NCBI RefSeq assembly: GCF_014384895.1
Contig: NZ_JACRSQ010000007.1
Location: 82,376 to 146,375, forward strand
Direction: 5' to 3'
From: Bianquea renquensis
GTDB taxonomy: Bacteria > Bacillota > Clostridia > Lachnospirales > Bianqueaceae
Length of the DNA stretch: 64,000 bases
In this document: positions 26,531-36,428 of the stretch, piece by piece
Layout of the letters: each line of letters opens with the position of its first letter
Position numbering within the stretch: the first letter of the stretch is position 1
The notes under the pieces: generated by a model
Databases searched by the model: none
What the model was told of the DNA's origin: nothing
What the model saw: only the letters and a program-made list of their open reading frames with translations
Made by a program: the position numbers and the translations under genes

Positions 26531-28411
26531 CTACATGGCCCCCTTCTCTTCATAGCAGACGCCGGTCTCCGCCAGGCGCATCACTCCACATCCCGAGCAT
26601 GACTGCCTACAGTGTGGTGTCACGCGCTCCTCCTGCGCTTCCTCATACTGCCGGTAAAGAAACTCCTTGGTTACGCCGATGTCGATGTGGTCCCACGGCA
26701 AAATCTCATCCTTCGCCCGCTCCCTCTGGTTATAATACTCCAGTTCAATTCCGCACTCTTCGATGGCTTCCCGCCATGAGTCTTCTAAGAACATATCCGA
26801 CCAGCTATCGAAGCGACACCCCTTCTCAAAAGCACGGCGGATTAAGGCGGATGTCCTCCTGTCGCCACGGGCCATTAATCCCTCTAAGGTGCTTAAGAAT
26901 GCATCGTGGCAGTTATATTGAATCTTGCGGTTCTTAATCTTTCCCTGCAAAAATTGCTGCTTGTCCATGTACTCTTCATAGCTGGACTGCCGGCACCACT
27001 GAAAGGGCGTAAAAGCCTTCGGCACAAAAAATGAGGTGCTGACTGTAATGCGGACATCCCTGGAGCGGACATCCTTTGGCGTCCCAAAATAAGCATTTAA
27101 TACGCGGCTGGCAAGGCTGGAGATTCCCTCCACATCCGCCTCCGTCTCCGTCGGCAAGCCTAGCATAAAATATAATTTGACCTTATCCCAGCCCCCAGAA
27201 AAGGCAAGTGCCACCCCGTTCAAAATCTCCTCCTCCTCTAACCCTTTGTTGATCACATTTCGAAGGCGCTGCGTTCCCGCCTCCGGTGCAAAGGTGAGGC
27301 CGCTCTTTTTTCCCTGGGCCAACTCTTCCATCAGGGAGAGGGAAAACGCGTCCACTCGAAGGGATGGAAGGGACACATTGACATGGGGATGTCTGCGGTG
27401 GAGCTCTTCAACCAACGCATACAGGTCAGGATAGTCATTGGAACTCAACGAGGTTAAGGAGAGTTCATCGTAGCCGGTATTGGCTAAAATCGCATCCGCC
27501 AGCTCCAAAATTTTCTCTTTGCTGCGCATTCGAACCGGCCGGTAGACCATCCCCGCCTGACAGAAACGGCAACCGCGGATGCAGCCGCGAAAGATTTCGA
27601 CGACACCTCGGTCATGAACTGTCTGAAGATATGGGACTAAAGGTTTTGTGGGGTATTCCGCCTCATCCATGGAGGAGACCAGTACTTTCTGGATTTTGGC
27701 GGGCGCCTTCGCATTCACCGCCGTGATGGAAGCAATCGTGCCCGTATGCTGGCATCCAGCCGCCGGCTCGTCGTGATACTGCACATCGTAAAAGCTGGGG
27801 ATGTAAATCCCGGGAATCCCAGCAATGCTCTCCAAAAACTCTTGTTTCGACTTTCCTCCTCGCTTGTGGAGACCATAGGCATCGAATATCTGGTGGAAGA
27901 CCGCCTCCCCCTCGCCAAAGTAAAAAAAGTCGATAAACGGAGCCAACGGTTCTGGATTGTAGGCCGTTGGGCCGCCGGCGCATATGATGGGAAAGTGTTC
28001 ATCCCGCTCCTTGGACTCTAGGGGGATTCCGCCTAAATTCAGCATATTGAGAATATTGGTAAAGGACATTTCATACTGCAAAGTGAATCCGACAAAATCA
28101 AAATCGGAAAGAGGAGCGTAGGACTCCAGGGAGAATAGCGGAATATGATTCTGGCGCATCTGCTCCTCCATATCCGTCCACGGGGCAAATACCCTTTCAC
28201 AGTAGACATCCTCACGCCTATTAAATTCATGGTATAAGACCTGCATTCCTAGATGGGACATCCCCACCTCATAGACATCGGGAAACGAAAATGCAAAGTG
28301 AATATCCACTTGATCCGGATCCTTCATGACAATATTGACTTCCCCGCCCACATAGCGGGCAGGCTTCTCCACTTTTCGCAGTATTTCATCGCTCAAGGCT
28401 ACTTTACGCAT
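26531..28411 (-). CDS. TIGR03960-type B12-binding/radical SAM protein
   Basis: A 626-residue protein. Residues 1-220 resemble a cobalamin-binding-like domain (PARYVGGEVN, DIHFAFSFPDVYEVGMSHLGMQVLY, GGPTAYNPEPLAPF). The radical SAM cluster motif is CIRGCRFCQAG, followed by SLSSNDYPDL and GLTFAPEAGTQRLRNVINKG. The C-terminal cysteines HCRQSCSGCG may bind another cluster. The operon partner is the DUF2344 gene. The start at 28411 is an estimate: GGAG is 15 nt away and a TTG start 13 codons upstream has no ribosome-binding site. Confidence 0.9.
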   Translation of the reverse strand: MRKVALSDEILRKVEKPARYVGGEVNIVMKDPDQVDIHFAFSFPDVYEVGMSHLGMQVLYHEFNRREDVYCERVFAPWTDMEEQMRQNHIPLFSLESYAPLSDFDFVGFTLQYEMSFTNILNMLNLGGIPLESKERDEHFPIICAGGPTAYNPEPLAPFIDFFYFGEGEAVFHQIFDAYGLHKRGGKSKQEFLESIAGIPGIYIPSFYDVQYHDEPAAGCQHTGTIASITAVNAKAPAKIQKVLVSSMDEAEYPTKPLVPYLQTVHDRGVVEIFRGCIRGCRFCQAGMVYRPVRMRSKEKILELADAILANTGYDELSLTSLSSNDYPDLYALVEELHRRHPHVNVSLPSLRVDAFSLSLMEELAQGKKSGLTFAPEAGTQRLRNVINKGLEEEEILNGVALAFSGGWDKVKLYFMLGLPTETEADVEGISSLASRVLNAYFGTPKDVRSRDVRITVSTSFFVPKAFTPFQWCRQSSYEEYMDKQQFLQGKIKNRKIQYNCHDAFLSTLEGLMARGDRRTSALIRRAFEKGCRFDSWSDMFLEDSWREAIEECGIELEYYNQRERAKDEILPWDHIDIGVTKEFLYRQYEEAQEERVTPHCRQSCSGCGVMRLAETGVCYEEKGAM

Positions 28412-28571
28412 AATACGTGTCTTATTTCTCCTCTCTTGGAAGTTCTCCAATACTTCCGCCTATAACGAGTATCATAACACAATCTAATTTTGCCGTCAAC
28501 AAAACAGTACTGTGTTCCCATGGCAACACGGACCGCGGGTTCCCCTTCTCCCCTACTGCCTAATGTTCAGA

Positions 28572-29129
28572 TCACGGCCATAGACTCTTCCAAACCTCGA
28601 CAAAGTCTGTCTCTCTCCACAGGGACGCAATATCCTCCCATGTCCAGTTGACGGTTACATTTCGCTGGATCTGCGCCAACAAATCTTGGCTATTGGAGGG
28701 ACCTAGCTCTTTGCAACAATAGATTCCAAATAGAATCACGGCTACGCCGATAATCTGATTGACACTGCACAGGCTCGGCCCGCGTTTGTGCTCGGCTGCC
28801 GCCACATCCCTGCCATACCGGCGGCTTCGCATCCCTCTGGATGCGTATACCCTCTGGCGCGCCATCCGATGCGCCTCGGGATCATACCGGCGTGAGCGGA
28901 CTTGTGCCGTGCCCTTCTCCCCGTCCGCCTGGGGCGGCAACACCTGTTCTTGAGAAAACCAGTTATCCAGAGGTTTTTCCGATACAACGGGAAAGCTCTG
29001 GGACTGAAGTGGCGCTTGCACTGGCTCCAGCACATTCGGCGTCTGCTCTGCGGGAAGCGCCGCCTTCTTCTCATCTCGAATCACAAAAAAATTCATGCCG
29101 TTGACTTGCGGATTTCGCTCCTTCTGCAT
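28572..29129 (-). CDS. Hypothetical single-pass membrane protein
   Basis: The 185-residue protein is not one I recognise. Residues 1-120 are hydrophilic, with a glutamine/proline-rich part then an arginine-rich stretch (RSRRYDPEAHRMARQRVYASRGMRSRRYGRD). One membrane helix (IIGVAVILFGIYCC) lies near residue 128. The C-terminal 45 residues end in a tryptophan-rich segment (NWTWEDIASLWRETDFVEVWKSLWP). A strong GAGGAGG site supports the start. It stands between the radical SAM pair and mgsA, with small intergenic gaps on both sides. Confidence 0.65.
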   Translation of the reverse strand: MQKERNPQVNGMNFFVIRDEKKAALPAEQTPNVLEPVQAPLQSQSFPVVSEKPLDNWFSQEQVLPPQADGEKGTAQVRSRRYDPEAHRMARQRVYASRGMRSRRYGRDVAAAEHKRGPSLCSVNQIIGVAVILFGIYCCKELGPSNSQDLLAQIQRNVTVNWTWEDIASLWRETDFVEVWKSLWP

Positions 29130-29280
29130 CGTGATCCTCCTCGCCTATTGGATGTCCATGGGCTTCTCCAAATTTAAACTTTAAGGGAAGCTCATACTAA
29201 TCCATATGCGAGTTCACACGCTTGTATGCCCCTAGAAAAGACAAAGAATTCGCTCCCTGTGACATTTTCCTATGGGATGA

Positions 29281-29306
29281 AAAAAAGACCCTCACAGGTC
29301 CTTTTC
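29281..29306 (-). terminator. Terminator of the mre-mrdA-rodA-mgsA cluster
   Basis: On the minus strand AAAAGGACC-TGTGA-GGGTCTTTT (one mismatch) ends in a T run just after the mgsA stop. Confidence 0.7.
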
Positions 29307-29702
29307 TCACTTGTATAGATTTCTCCACTCCAAGTCCCCTCGATCCAGAGCCATGATCAGCAGCTCAGCCGTGGCCAGGTTTGTCGCGATCGGTATATTA
29401 TGCGTATCGCACAGGCGGATGATGGAAGCGGGGTCCGGCTCATGGGGCTTTCCCGTCAACGGGTCGCGCAAAAAGATCACCATGTCGATATCATTGTGTG
29501 CGATCTGCGCTCCCAGCTGTTGTTCACCGCCCAAATGCCCTGCCAAATACTTATGAATATGGAGATTGGTCACTTCTTCGATTAATCGACCGGTCGTCCC
29601 AGTGGCATACAGCGTATGCTTATTTAAGATATGCCGGTAGGCAATGCAGAAGTTCTGCATGAGTTTCTTCTTATTGTCGTGGGCAATCAAACCTATATTC
29701 AT
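29307..29702 (-). CDS. mgsA: Methylglyoxal synthase
   Basis: Converts dihydroxyacetone phosphate to methylglyoxal and phosphate, a glycolysis bypass used when phosphate is scarce. The 131-residue protein has the family pieces IALIAHD-like start, YATGTTGRLI, GGEQQLGAQI, VIFLRDPLTGKPHEPD and IPIATNLATAELLI. The start at 29702 is set by AGGAGG 8 nt upstream. The gene begins six bases beyond the rodA stop, so it is part of the cell-shape operon. Confidence 0.93.
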   Translation of the reverse strand: MNIGLIAHDNKKKLMQNFCIAYRHILNKHTLYATGTTGRLIEEVTNLHIHKYLAGHLGGEQQLGAQIAHNDIDMVIFLRDPLTGKPHEPDPASIIRLCDTHNIPIATNLATAELLIMALDRGDLEWRNLYK

Positions 29703-29707
29703 AACCT

Positions 29708-30874
29708 TCACCTCCTGGATTTATTTTTTTTCGTCTCGCTATGCACCTTTAAAACCAATCCGATTCCCATCATACTGCCAGTCAGTGAACTCAAACCATA
29801 GCTGATAAAGGGAAGCGGCAATCCGGTATTGGGAAGCAACGCGGTTGTAACGCCTATATGGATCGCCGACTGCACAGCGATCATGGTGGCAACTCCTGTG
29901 CAGAGAAGCTTGCCGAAAAGATCCTGAGCGCGTCTCGCAACCCACAATATCTTGAGTACAATCAGAACAATCATGAGGATGACAAAACATGCACCGACAA
30001 ATCCCAATTCTTCACCGATGACTCCAAAGATAAAGTCCGTCGTCGCCACCGGAATATCCTGCCCCTCAAACAACCCGACCCCGCGGAGACCGCCAGATCC
30101 GATGGCATACTTTGAAGTCAAGGTTTGAAATGCCAAGTCAAGACGGTACGACTCAGGATCCAGCCAAGCTCGAATACGGTTGACTTGATATTTCCCCAAA
30201 AACGTAAGGGCAAATTTGGGTGTCTCGCTCGTGGCATCCTGGATGATAAAAAACGCCGCCACGCCGATGATCAGCACACCTGGAATAATATATCGCCATC
30301 CAAGCCTTGCAACGAAAAGTGCCGATAAGGCTATGGTGATCGTCACAATGGAGACGGAGAGACTGGGTTCCTTCATGATCAGGATAACCGGTATCCCCAC
30401 CAGCACCAGTGCGCCGGCCACAACGGCCACGTTATTGATTCGTTCCTGGAACTTATCCAAATACCACGCGAAGAGCAAAATCAACCCGATCTTTGCATAT
30501 TCGGAGGGCTGGAGCGTGAATCCGCCTGGGAGTTGAATCCACCGGCGGACATCCTCACCATCCGAATCGACGCCGACGCCAATCTTTAAAACTAACACCA
30601 ACAGCCCTAAAATGACGACATACGCGGGAATGGCAAGCACCTTCAGAACATCGTAATTCAGCAGAACAATCAAAACAATGGCGACCAAGCCGATTCCGTA
30701 ACCGAGGAGCTGCTTGATCATCAGCTTCATCCCTTCATCCTTTAGATTGAAGGTCTCCCGGCTGAAAACCCATCCATCCGCGCTCCCGATCATTATCGTG
30801 CCAAATCCGACCAAAAGGGTTACAAGTATCAGCAATGTGAAGTCAAGATTTTTGAGATTGTCTCTCTCAAACAT
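29708..30874 (-). CDS. rodA: SEDS peptidoglycan polymerase RodA
   Basis: The 388-residue protein has about ten membrane segments and the SEDS-family stretches RWIQLPGGFTLQPSEYAKIGLIL, YQVNRIRAWLDPE, FQTLTSKYAIGSGGLRGVGLFEGQ, ATTDFIFGVIGEELGFVGA and GLPLPFISYGLSSLTGSMMGIGLVLKV. RodA polymerises glycan strands together with PBP2, whose gene lies just upstream, for side-wall growth. The ribosome-binding site is AAGGGG. Confidence 0.94.
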   Translation of the reverse strand: MFERDNLKNLDFTLLILVTLLVGFGTIMIGSADGWVFSRETFNLKDEGMKLMIKQLLGYGIGLVAIVLIVLLNYDVLKVLAIPAYVVILGLLVLVLKIGVGVDSDGEDVRRWIQLPGGFTLQPSEYAKIGLILLFAWYLDKFQERINNVAVVAGALVLVGIPVILIMKEPSLSVSIVTITIALSALFVARLGWRYIIPGVLIIGVAAFFIIQDATSETPKFALTFLGKYQVNRIRAWLDPESYRLDLAFQTLTSKYAIGSGGLRGVGLFEGQDIPVATTDFIFGVIGEELGFVGACFVILMIVLIVLKILWVARRAQDLFGKLLCTGVATMIAVQSAIHIGVTTALLPNTGLPLPFISYGLSSLTGSMMGIGLVLKVHSETKKNKSRR

Positions 30875-31047
30875 AAGTATAACCCCTTCTTATATCTTTT
30901 TCAAGTGAATTTTTTCAAAAAAGTAATATATTTTCCGCAAATCCTTGAAACGGGAGACGGATTTTGTCTAAATCTTCTTGCAGTCCACAGGTCAAATCGG
31001 ATCTATCGCATCAATCTGTGGAAAAAACTCTGAGACAAATACTCCAA

Positions 31048-33825
31048 TCATTCACCGGATAAATCCAAGTCATAATAAGCAGCGATAACATCGCGGAATG
31101 CCGGTGTTGCATTGGTGGAACCGCCGCCATAAGGAATGACGATCGTGGCCACGATTTCTGGATTCTCATAGCTGGCAAATCCTGTGAAAAGAGAATGGTC
31201 CGGCCGGTTATCAGACTCCTGCGCTGTTCCAGTCTTGCCAGCCGTAGTGATCCCCTGCTCTTCCAACACACTGAGAACTCGTTTGGAACTGTCGGTGCTG
31301 ACCAGACGCATTCCCTCCCTGACTAGGGCTAAGTTCTCTTGCGATACGTCAGCCACATTATCGACCACCGGCTCTGTTTTCGAGAGAACCTCACCGGATG
31401 CCGTTTGGACTCGATCCACCAAATACAGATTATACACTGTACCGCCGTTGGCGAGTGTACAGGTGTACCGATTGATGTTCGCCGTGGTGTACGAATGTGT
31501 GCCCTGCCCAATGGCGGAACGGACAGCATCCAGAGTGGAGACCGTCGGCGTGGCCTCCGCCAGCTCAATATTCGTCTTCGTCGCCAACCCCAGCATGGTT
31601 GCGTAGGTATCCAGCTTCTCATACCCCACAGCATCTTTAAAGGCGCCAGTGAGAGGATCCGGATCCGATAGGCGATATCCCAGATCATAGAAAAAATAGT
31701 TGCAGGACACGTCGAGACCTCGGACAACGTTGACGAGCCCGTGACTGTTCCGACTCCAACACACAGGTTTTTGGACACTATTGACATTGGGATATTGGTA
31801 TCGGTCGTACACAGTATAATCTTCATCGATATAGCCAAGCTCAAGCCCTGCTAAGGCGGTGACCATTTTGAAAGTTGAGCCGGGGGCCCTCGTCTCTGTC
31901 AGCGCCCGAAAGGTCAGAGGGCTGGATTTATCCTCCGCGATCTTCGAGTAATACGACCAGCTGTTCATAACCAGATTGTTGTCGTAGCTCGGATAGCTGA
32001 CCATGGCCAGCACCTCCCCTGAATTGCAATCCGTTATCACGATCGAGCCGCTGCACGGATCGAGATTCAGCTGTGCTGGGGTGATCTCATCATTGCTGAT
32101 CTTTTGTTTGACGTTGGCTAACATTGACGATTGGGACATACGGGCATTCTGCATTTGGTCTAGGCTTCCATCCTCATTGCTGAGATATCCTAAATCGTAC
32201 AGCAGCATCATAAAATCAGCATCCGAGAACTGATTGTTCTTTAGAATATAGGTATACACCGTCTTTTTAAATTCCGGATTGGTCCTCGCATACTCGATTT
32301 CCTCGTTCACGATCGTCTCCAGAATCAGATCCATATTCTCTTCTTTTCCAAGATTGTAATACTCACGGTCAATATAATCGTTCTGCACACAGTACTCTAA
32401 AAATTCACGGGCCGTTTTGTTTCCCTCATATGAATAGCTGACATAAAACTTACTGTTGGCATCCCGGTATGCGGAAGACAGCGTCTTCTTGCGGTCACGC
32501 ATCCCTTCGATGATGACATTATAATAGGACGTAATTTCATCGGAATAATCCCCTGTCACCGTGTCCGAATTCAGCAGCAGATCGCGCATGGTCTCGAGAA
32601 TTCCTTCTGCCTTGCTGTCATACAGCGCTTTCAAATTCGCGGCGTATGAGCTCTCGCTGGTTTCCACGTCGGCAATGGCGACAAAGCTGTTATCGATCAT
32701 GGCACAGTAGATGTCCTCCAGAGAATAGGTTTTATTCTCCACGTACACTCCCGTGATTTTGTCCAGAAGCAAGCTTTTAATCTGGTTATACAGGATATCG
32801 TAGCATTTCTCCTGCAAATCCCGGTCAATGGTGATAAAAAGATCATTGCCGCGGGTCGCCTCCTTTACCACCGTCTCGCTGATGCGCTGGTTGGTCTTCC
32901 CATCCAGCTCGATATTCACGATTCCGTTTTCGCCGCGCAACTCGGATTCATATACGCTCTCGAGTCCCGTCTTACCGATCAGATCCTTTTCATCGTAGCC
33001 CTGCTGCTGGAGCTCTTCCAGCTGCTCCTTATCGGAGATACGGCCGACATAACCGAGAATATGGGCAAACAATTCCTTCTCGGGATAGACCCTGGAATAG
33101 ACGGTCTCCACTGTGAATCCGGGAAAATCACCGCGCATCTCTTGGATTGAGACTTCGGTCCCCTGACTTATGTTCGATGCGATGAGAAGAGACGTCTTTC
33201 CATCCCATTTTTCGACGAAAATCGCGTGGCGGAACGCCAAAATCTGAAGGGCCGCCTCCGTTGTATAGGAAGGATCTACGGTATAGGTTGTATCCCGCAT
33301 ATACCAGTAGACCTCCTCCGCGCTGGCATTCCACTGCTCCTCTGTCAAGTCTTTCCGGCTTGTGTTATAGACTTCGGCCAAAAAATTGCCGAGGGCCGTC
33401 TTGCGGTTTGGATCGAGGTAGGAATCCGTAAAGCGAAAGCCATTGTCATTGTCATAGAGAATGGGAAACTCCACATCCAGGGACAGCGAATCTCCATTGT
33501 TCTCCAGAATCTCCATAAGGTGCCAATAGGCCTCATTCAAGCCATCAGAGGATGTGTCCAGCTGAAAGTAAAGGGATTGGGCTTTCTCATTGACCGCAAG
33601 GGGTCTGCCGTATCGGTCATAGATATTACCTCTGACCCCCTGAATCGTAGCCGTATCCTCTGTATTTTTATAAATCTTTTCTTTATACAGGTCCGCATCC
33701 AATATCTGAATCTGATATAGCGCCCGCCCTAAATATAGGAACAGCGCCATAAATAACACGGTCAACAAAAAAATGCGATTCAGTACAAATTTTCCAATGG
33801 ATCGTATGATATTTTTCAAGCGCAT
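31048..33825 (-). CDS. mrdA: Penicillin-binding protein 2, long form with insertion
   Basis: A class B transpeptidase that works with RodA. The 925-residue protein has one N-terminal membrane helix (about 17-38), a pedestal domain starting at RGNIYDRYGRPLA, and a transpeptidase domain with SxxK (Ser about 650, APGSTFK), SxN (VSCN, about 707) and KTG (AGKTGTAQ, about 864). Between ITIDRDLQEKCYDIL and DPCSGSIVITDCNSGEVLAM, about 240 extra residues rich in acidic and aromatic positions are inserted; usual PBP2 is 600-700 residues. The ATG at 33825 has AAGGA 6 nt upstream. Confidence 0.93.
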   Translation of the reverse strand: MRLKNIIRSIGKFVLNRIFLLTVLFMALFLYLGRALYQIQILDADLYKEKIYKNTEDTATIQGVRGNIYDRYGRPLAVNEKAQSLYFQLDTSSDGLNEAYWHLMEILENNGDSLSLDVEFPILYDNDNGFRFTDSYLDPNRKTALGNFLAEVYNTSRKDLTEEQWNASAEEVYWYMRDTTYTVDPSYTTEAALQILAFRHAIFVEKWDGKTSLLIASNISQGTEVSIQEMRGDFPGFTVETVYSRVYPEKELFAHILGYVGRISDKEQLEELQQQGYDEKDLIGKTGLESVYESELRGENGIVNIELDGKTNQRISETVVKEATRGNDLFITIDRDLQEKCYDILYNQIKSLLLDKITGVYVENKTYSLEDIYCAMIDNSFVAIADVETSESSYAANLKALYDSKAEGILETMRDLLLNSDTVTGDYSDEITSYYNVIIEGMRDRKKTLSSAYRDANSKFYVSYSYEGNKTAREFLEYCVQNDYIDREYYNLGKEENMDLILETIVNEEIEYARTNPEFKKTVYTYILKNNQFSDADFMMLLYDLGYLSNEDGSLDQMQNARMSQSSMLANVKQKISNDEITPAQLNLDPCSGSIVITDCNSGEVLAMVSYPSYDNNLVMNSWSYYSKIAEDKSSPLTFRALTETRAPGSTFKMVTALAGLELGYIDEDYTVYDRYQYPNVNSVQKPVCWSRNSHGLVNVVRGLDVSCNYFFYDLGYRLSDPDPLTGAFKDAVGYEKLDTYATMLGLATKTNIELAEATPTVSTLDAVRSAIGQGTHSYTTANINRYTCTLANGGTVYNLYLVDRVQTASGEVLSKTEPVVDNVADVSQENLALVREGMRLVSTDSSKRVLSVLEEQGITTAGKTGTAQESDNRPDHSLFTGFASYENPEIVATIVIPYGGGSTNATPAFRDVIAAYYDLDLSGE

Positions 33826-33862
33826 ATCCATTCCTTTCTAAAATGCCCGCCGACAAATTTTG

Positions 33863-34384
33863 TCAGCGGGATGAACTGCGTGCCTGCATCCTTTGTTCTA
33901 GCAACCTGATTCTGCCATCGATCCAAAATAGAATCCGATAGCAGGGCAGCGCAAAAATCGCAGTATAGACCAGTTCCGGTATGATGATTCTCTGGAGATA
34001 CAGCAAAAAGCGCGTATCCCCTGGGAGCAGATACAAAAAGAAATAACATACCAAGCTATAGAGCAAGTCCCCTGCTGCCAGCAAAAATAGCGGCAAAATA
34101 TAGTTTTCCTTGTAAAAGTCTTTGTTGAAATACCCGCTCAGGTGTCCGATGTAATAGTACAGAAGGCCGGTAAAACCCGCGGTATGAAAAAAGAGGAAAT
34201 CTTGAGTCAGGCCGATAAATAGTCCTAACCCCCGCCCTCTCTTTTTCCCCTCCAGAATGCCATAGCTCACAATCAAAATCAGAGATAGATTGGGGATCAC
34301 ACCGCGAATCTCAATGGCGTGACAGACGGTGGACTGCGCGAAGACGCACAACAGGGAGAGCAAACCCATCATGAGAATTCTCAT
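33863..34384 (-). CDS. mreD: Rod shape-determining membrane protein MreD
   Basis: The 173-residue protein is almost entirely hydrophobic with five to six membrane segments. It contains IEIRGVIPNLSLILIVSYGILEGKKRGRGLGLFIGLTQDFLF, which is the MreD core. Its start overlaps the mreC stop by four bases (ATGA), showing translational coupling in the mreBCD-mrdA-rodA order. Confidence 0.92.
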   Translation of the reverse strand: MRILMMGLLSLLCVFAQSTVCHAIEIRGVIPNLSLILIVSYGILEGKKRGRGLGLFIGLTQDFLFFHTAGFTGLLYYYIGHLSGYFNKDFYKENYILPLFLLAAGDLLYSLVCYFFLYLLPGDTRFLLYLQRIIIPELVYTAIFALPCYRILFWIDGRIRLLEQRMQARSSSR

Positions 34385-35316
34385 TCCCCCGATCCCTCCA
34401 ACTCTTCCTTCATCTGGTCCTTCCAGAGTTCCGTGATAACAAGAACATAGTTCAGATTTTTCATGTCCACAGCGGGTTCCAGATAGGCTTCACTGTTCAG
34501 TCCATCCCCGATCTCCTGAATTTTGATCACCGTACCGATCCGCAGCCCAGGCGGATAGATCTCCCCCAACGCCGAGGTCACGATCTCATCTCCGATGGCG
34601 ATGTCCACATCCTCCGTCGTAAACTGAATCCGGCAAAGCCCACTGCTGGACACATCGTCAATACCCTGAACTCCCACCTTGTCCCTCGGGCTTCGGTTGA
34701 CTTCGCCATAGACAAAACTGTCGGGATTCACGATGGCCGTCACCCGGGAATAGTTCTCAAACACTTCGCTGATATGCCCAACCAGCCCGTTTCCCGCCAG
34801 AACAGGCATATATTTTTGAAGTCCATCCTTTGAACCCTTATCGATGATGAACACATCGTACCAATTGCTGGGTGACAGACTGACGATCTGGGCCCCAGTT
34901 TTAGGGTAATTCTCGTAGTAATTGTCCAACTTATACAGTTCCTGCAATTCCTCCAGCTTCGCGGCGTCATTTTTGAGGATGGTGTTCTCGTACATGTACC
35001 GGTCGATTTCCGCTTGCAGCTTTTCATTATCTTCTTCCAACGATTTGAGACGCTTGGCCGTTGTCATCAGTCCGGAGAACCAATCTTCAACTGCCAGGTA
35101 CGCTTTCTGAAAGGGCGCCGCCACATACCCGAACACCGCATTGATCGGTTTGATATTTTGTCCCAGCACAAAGGTTACAGTGATGAGTGCGAGACAGAGA
35201 AGTGTAACGCCAATCATACGGTATTTGGTGGATACCTGCATCTTCTTGCGATCCCGCATTGGTTTAATGGGGCGCAGCGGATCGAGAGGATTTCTCTTCG
35301 ACCTCTTTTTTGCCAT
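34381..35316 (-). CDS. mreC: Cell-shape protein MreC
   Basis: The 311-residue protein has a basic cytoplasmic start, one membrane helix (about 30-50), a coiled coil (about 80-120, AKRLKSLEEDNEKLQAEIDRY) and two beta domains (IVSLSPSNWYDVFIIDKGSKDGL ... MPVLAGNGLVGHISEV ... IGDEIVTSALGEIYPPGLRIGTV). MreC links MreB to PBP2 outside the membrane. Start at 35316 has GGAGGG 7-8 nt upstream. Confidence 0.93.
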   Translation of the reverse strand: MAKKRSKRNPLDPLRPIKPMRDRKKMQVSTKYRMIGVTLLCLALITVTFVLGQNIKPINAVFGYVAAPFQKAYLAVEDWFSGLMTTAKRLKSLEEDNEKLQAEIDRYMYENTILKNDAAKLEELQELYKLDNYYENYPKTGAQIVSLSPSNWYDVFIIDKGSKDGLQKYMPVLAGNGLVGHISEVFENYSRVTAIVNPDSFVYGEVNRSPRDKVGVQGIDDVSSSGLCRIQFTTEDVDIAIGDEIVTSALGEIYPPGLRIGTVIKIQEIGDGLNSEAYLEPAVDMKNLNYVLVITELWKDQMKEELEGSGE

Positions 35317-35372
35317 CAACAACCCTCCTGTTTATCACCGCCAGCGGCTGTGTTTACCTTTCTGAAATCCAT

Positions 35373-36404
35373 TTACCGGTTGCGCTTCGGCGGCAGCAAC
35401 ACATTTTTCAGGTGATCCACGTCGTCCAGAACGATGCCTGTTCCGTTGGCGACGCAGTCCAAAGGATTTTCTGCGATTTTTACGCTCATGCCCGTTTCCT
35501 GGTGAATGATGGCGTCCAATCCCTTTAGCAGGGCGCCGCCTCCGGTCAATGTAATTCCTGTCTCCATAATATCCGCCGAAAGCTCAGGTGGCGTTTTTTC
35601 AAGGGTATATTTGATCGCGTCGATCATCGCCATGACCGGTTCCTTGATCGCCTGCGCCACCTGGATGTTGGTAATCTCCACAACCTTGGGCAGTCCCGTC
35701 ACAAGATCGCGCCCTTTGATATTCATGACTTCCTCGGGGGTGAACTCGTCGACGTAGGCAGTGCCAATATTCATTTTAATCTGTTCCGCAGTGCGCTCTC
35801 CGATCATGAGGTTGAATTCCTTTTTGACAAAGTTGACAATATATTCATCCAGACTGTCACCAGCTGTCCGCAGGGAGCGGCTGGTCACAATACCGCCCAG
35901 GGAGATGACAGCCACCTCTGTGGTGCCGCCACCGATATCCACCACCATGCTTCCCATGGCCTCCTCCACAGGAAGTCCGGCTCCGATGGCTGCCGCCATA
36001 GGCTCCTCAATGAGAAATGTCCCTTTCTCGCTGGACCCCGCTTGAATGGAGACATCCACAATCGCCCGCCGTTCCACCTCCGTAACACCGTAGGGGATAC
36101 AGATGACGATTCGAGGCTTGCCGCCGATTCCTTTTTTGATGACCCGCCGGATGAAATACTGCAACATCGCTTTTGTCGTAGTGAAATCTGCGATCACTCC
36201 ATCCTTCATCGGGCGCACGGCCACGATATTCCCGGGTGTGCGGCCAATCATCCGCTTCGCTTCCTCCCCCACCGCCATAACTTCTTTTGTCGTTGTATTG
36301 AAGGCCACTACCGATGGCTCGTTGATAATGATTCCCTCGCCGCGCAGGTATACCAGTGTATTGGCGGTTCCCAGATCGATCCCCAAATCTTTTGAAAATA
36401 TCAT
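35373..36404 (-). CDS. mreB: Actin-like rod-shape protein MreB
   Basis: The 343-residue actin homologue has the phosphate-1 motif GIDLGTANTLVYLRGEGI, the VVDIGGGTTEVAVISLGGI phosphate-2 motif and the adenosine motif TGGGALLKGLD. It polymerises under the membrane and steers wall synthesis by the downstream mreCD, mrdA and rodA products. The ribosome-binding site is AGGAGGG. It follows radC at 24 bp. Confidence 0.96.
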   Translation of the reverse strand: MIFSKDLGIDLGTANTLVYLRGEGIIINEPSVVAFNTTTKEVMAVGEEAKRMIGRTPGNIVAVRPMKDGVIADFTTTKAMLQYFIRRVIKKGIGGKPRIVICIPYGVTEVERRAIVDVSIQAGSSEKGTFLIEEPMAAAIGAGLPVEEAMGSMVVDIGGGTTEVAVISLGGIVTSRSLRTAGDSLDEYIVNFVKKEFNLMIGERTAEQIKMNIGTAYVDEFTPEEVMNIKGRDLVTGLPKVVEITNIQVAQAIKEPVMAMIDAIKYTLEKTPPELSADIMETGITLTGGGALLKGLDAIIHQETGMSVKIAENPLDCVANGTGIVLDDVDHLKNVLLPPKRNR

Positions 36405-36428
36405 TGAATAAGCTCCCTCCTGGATGTA

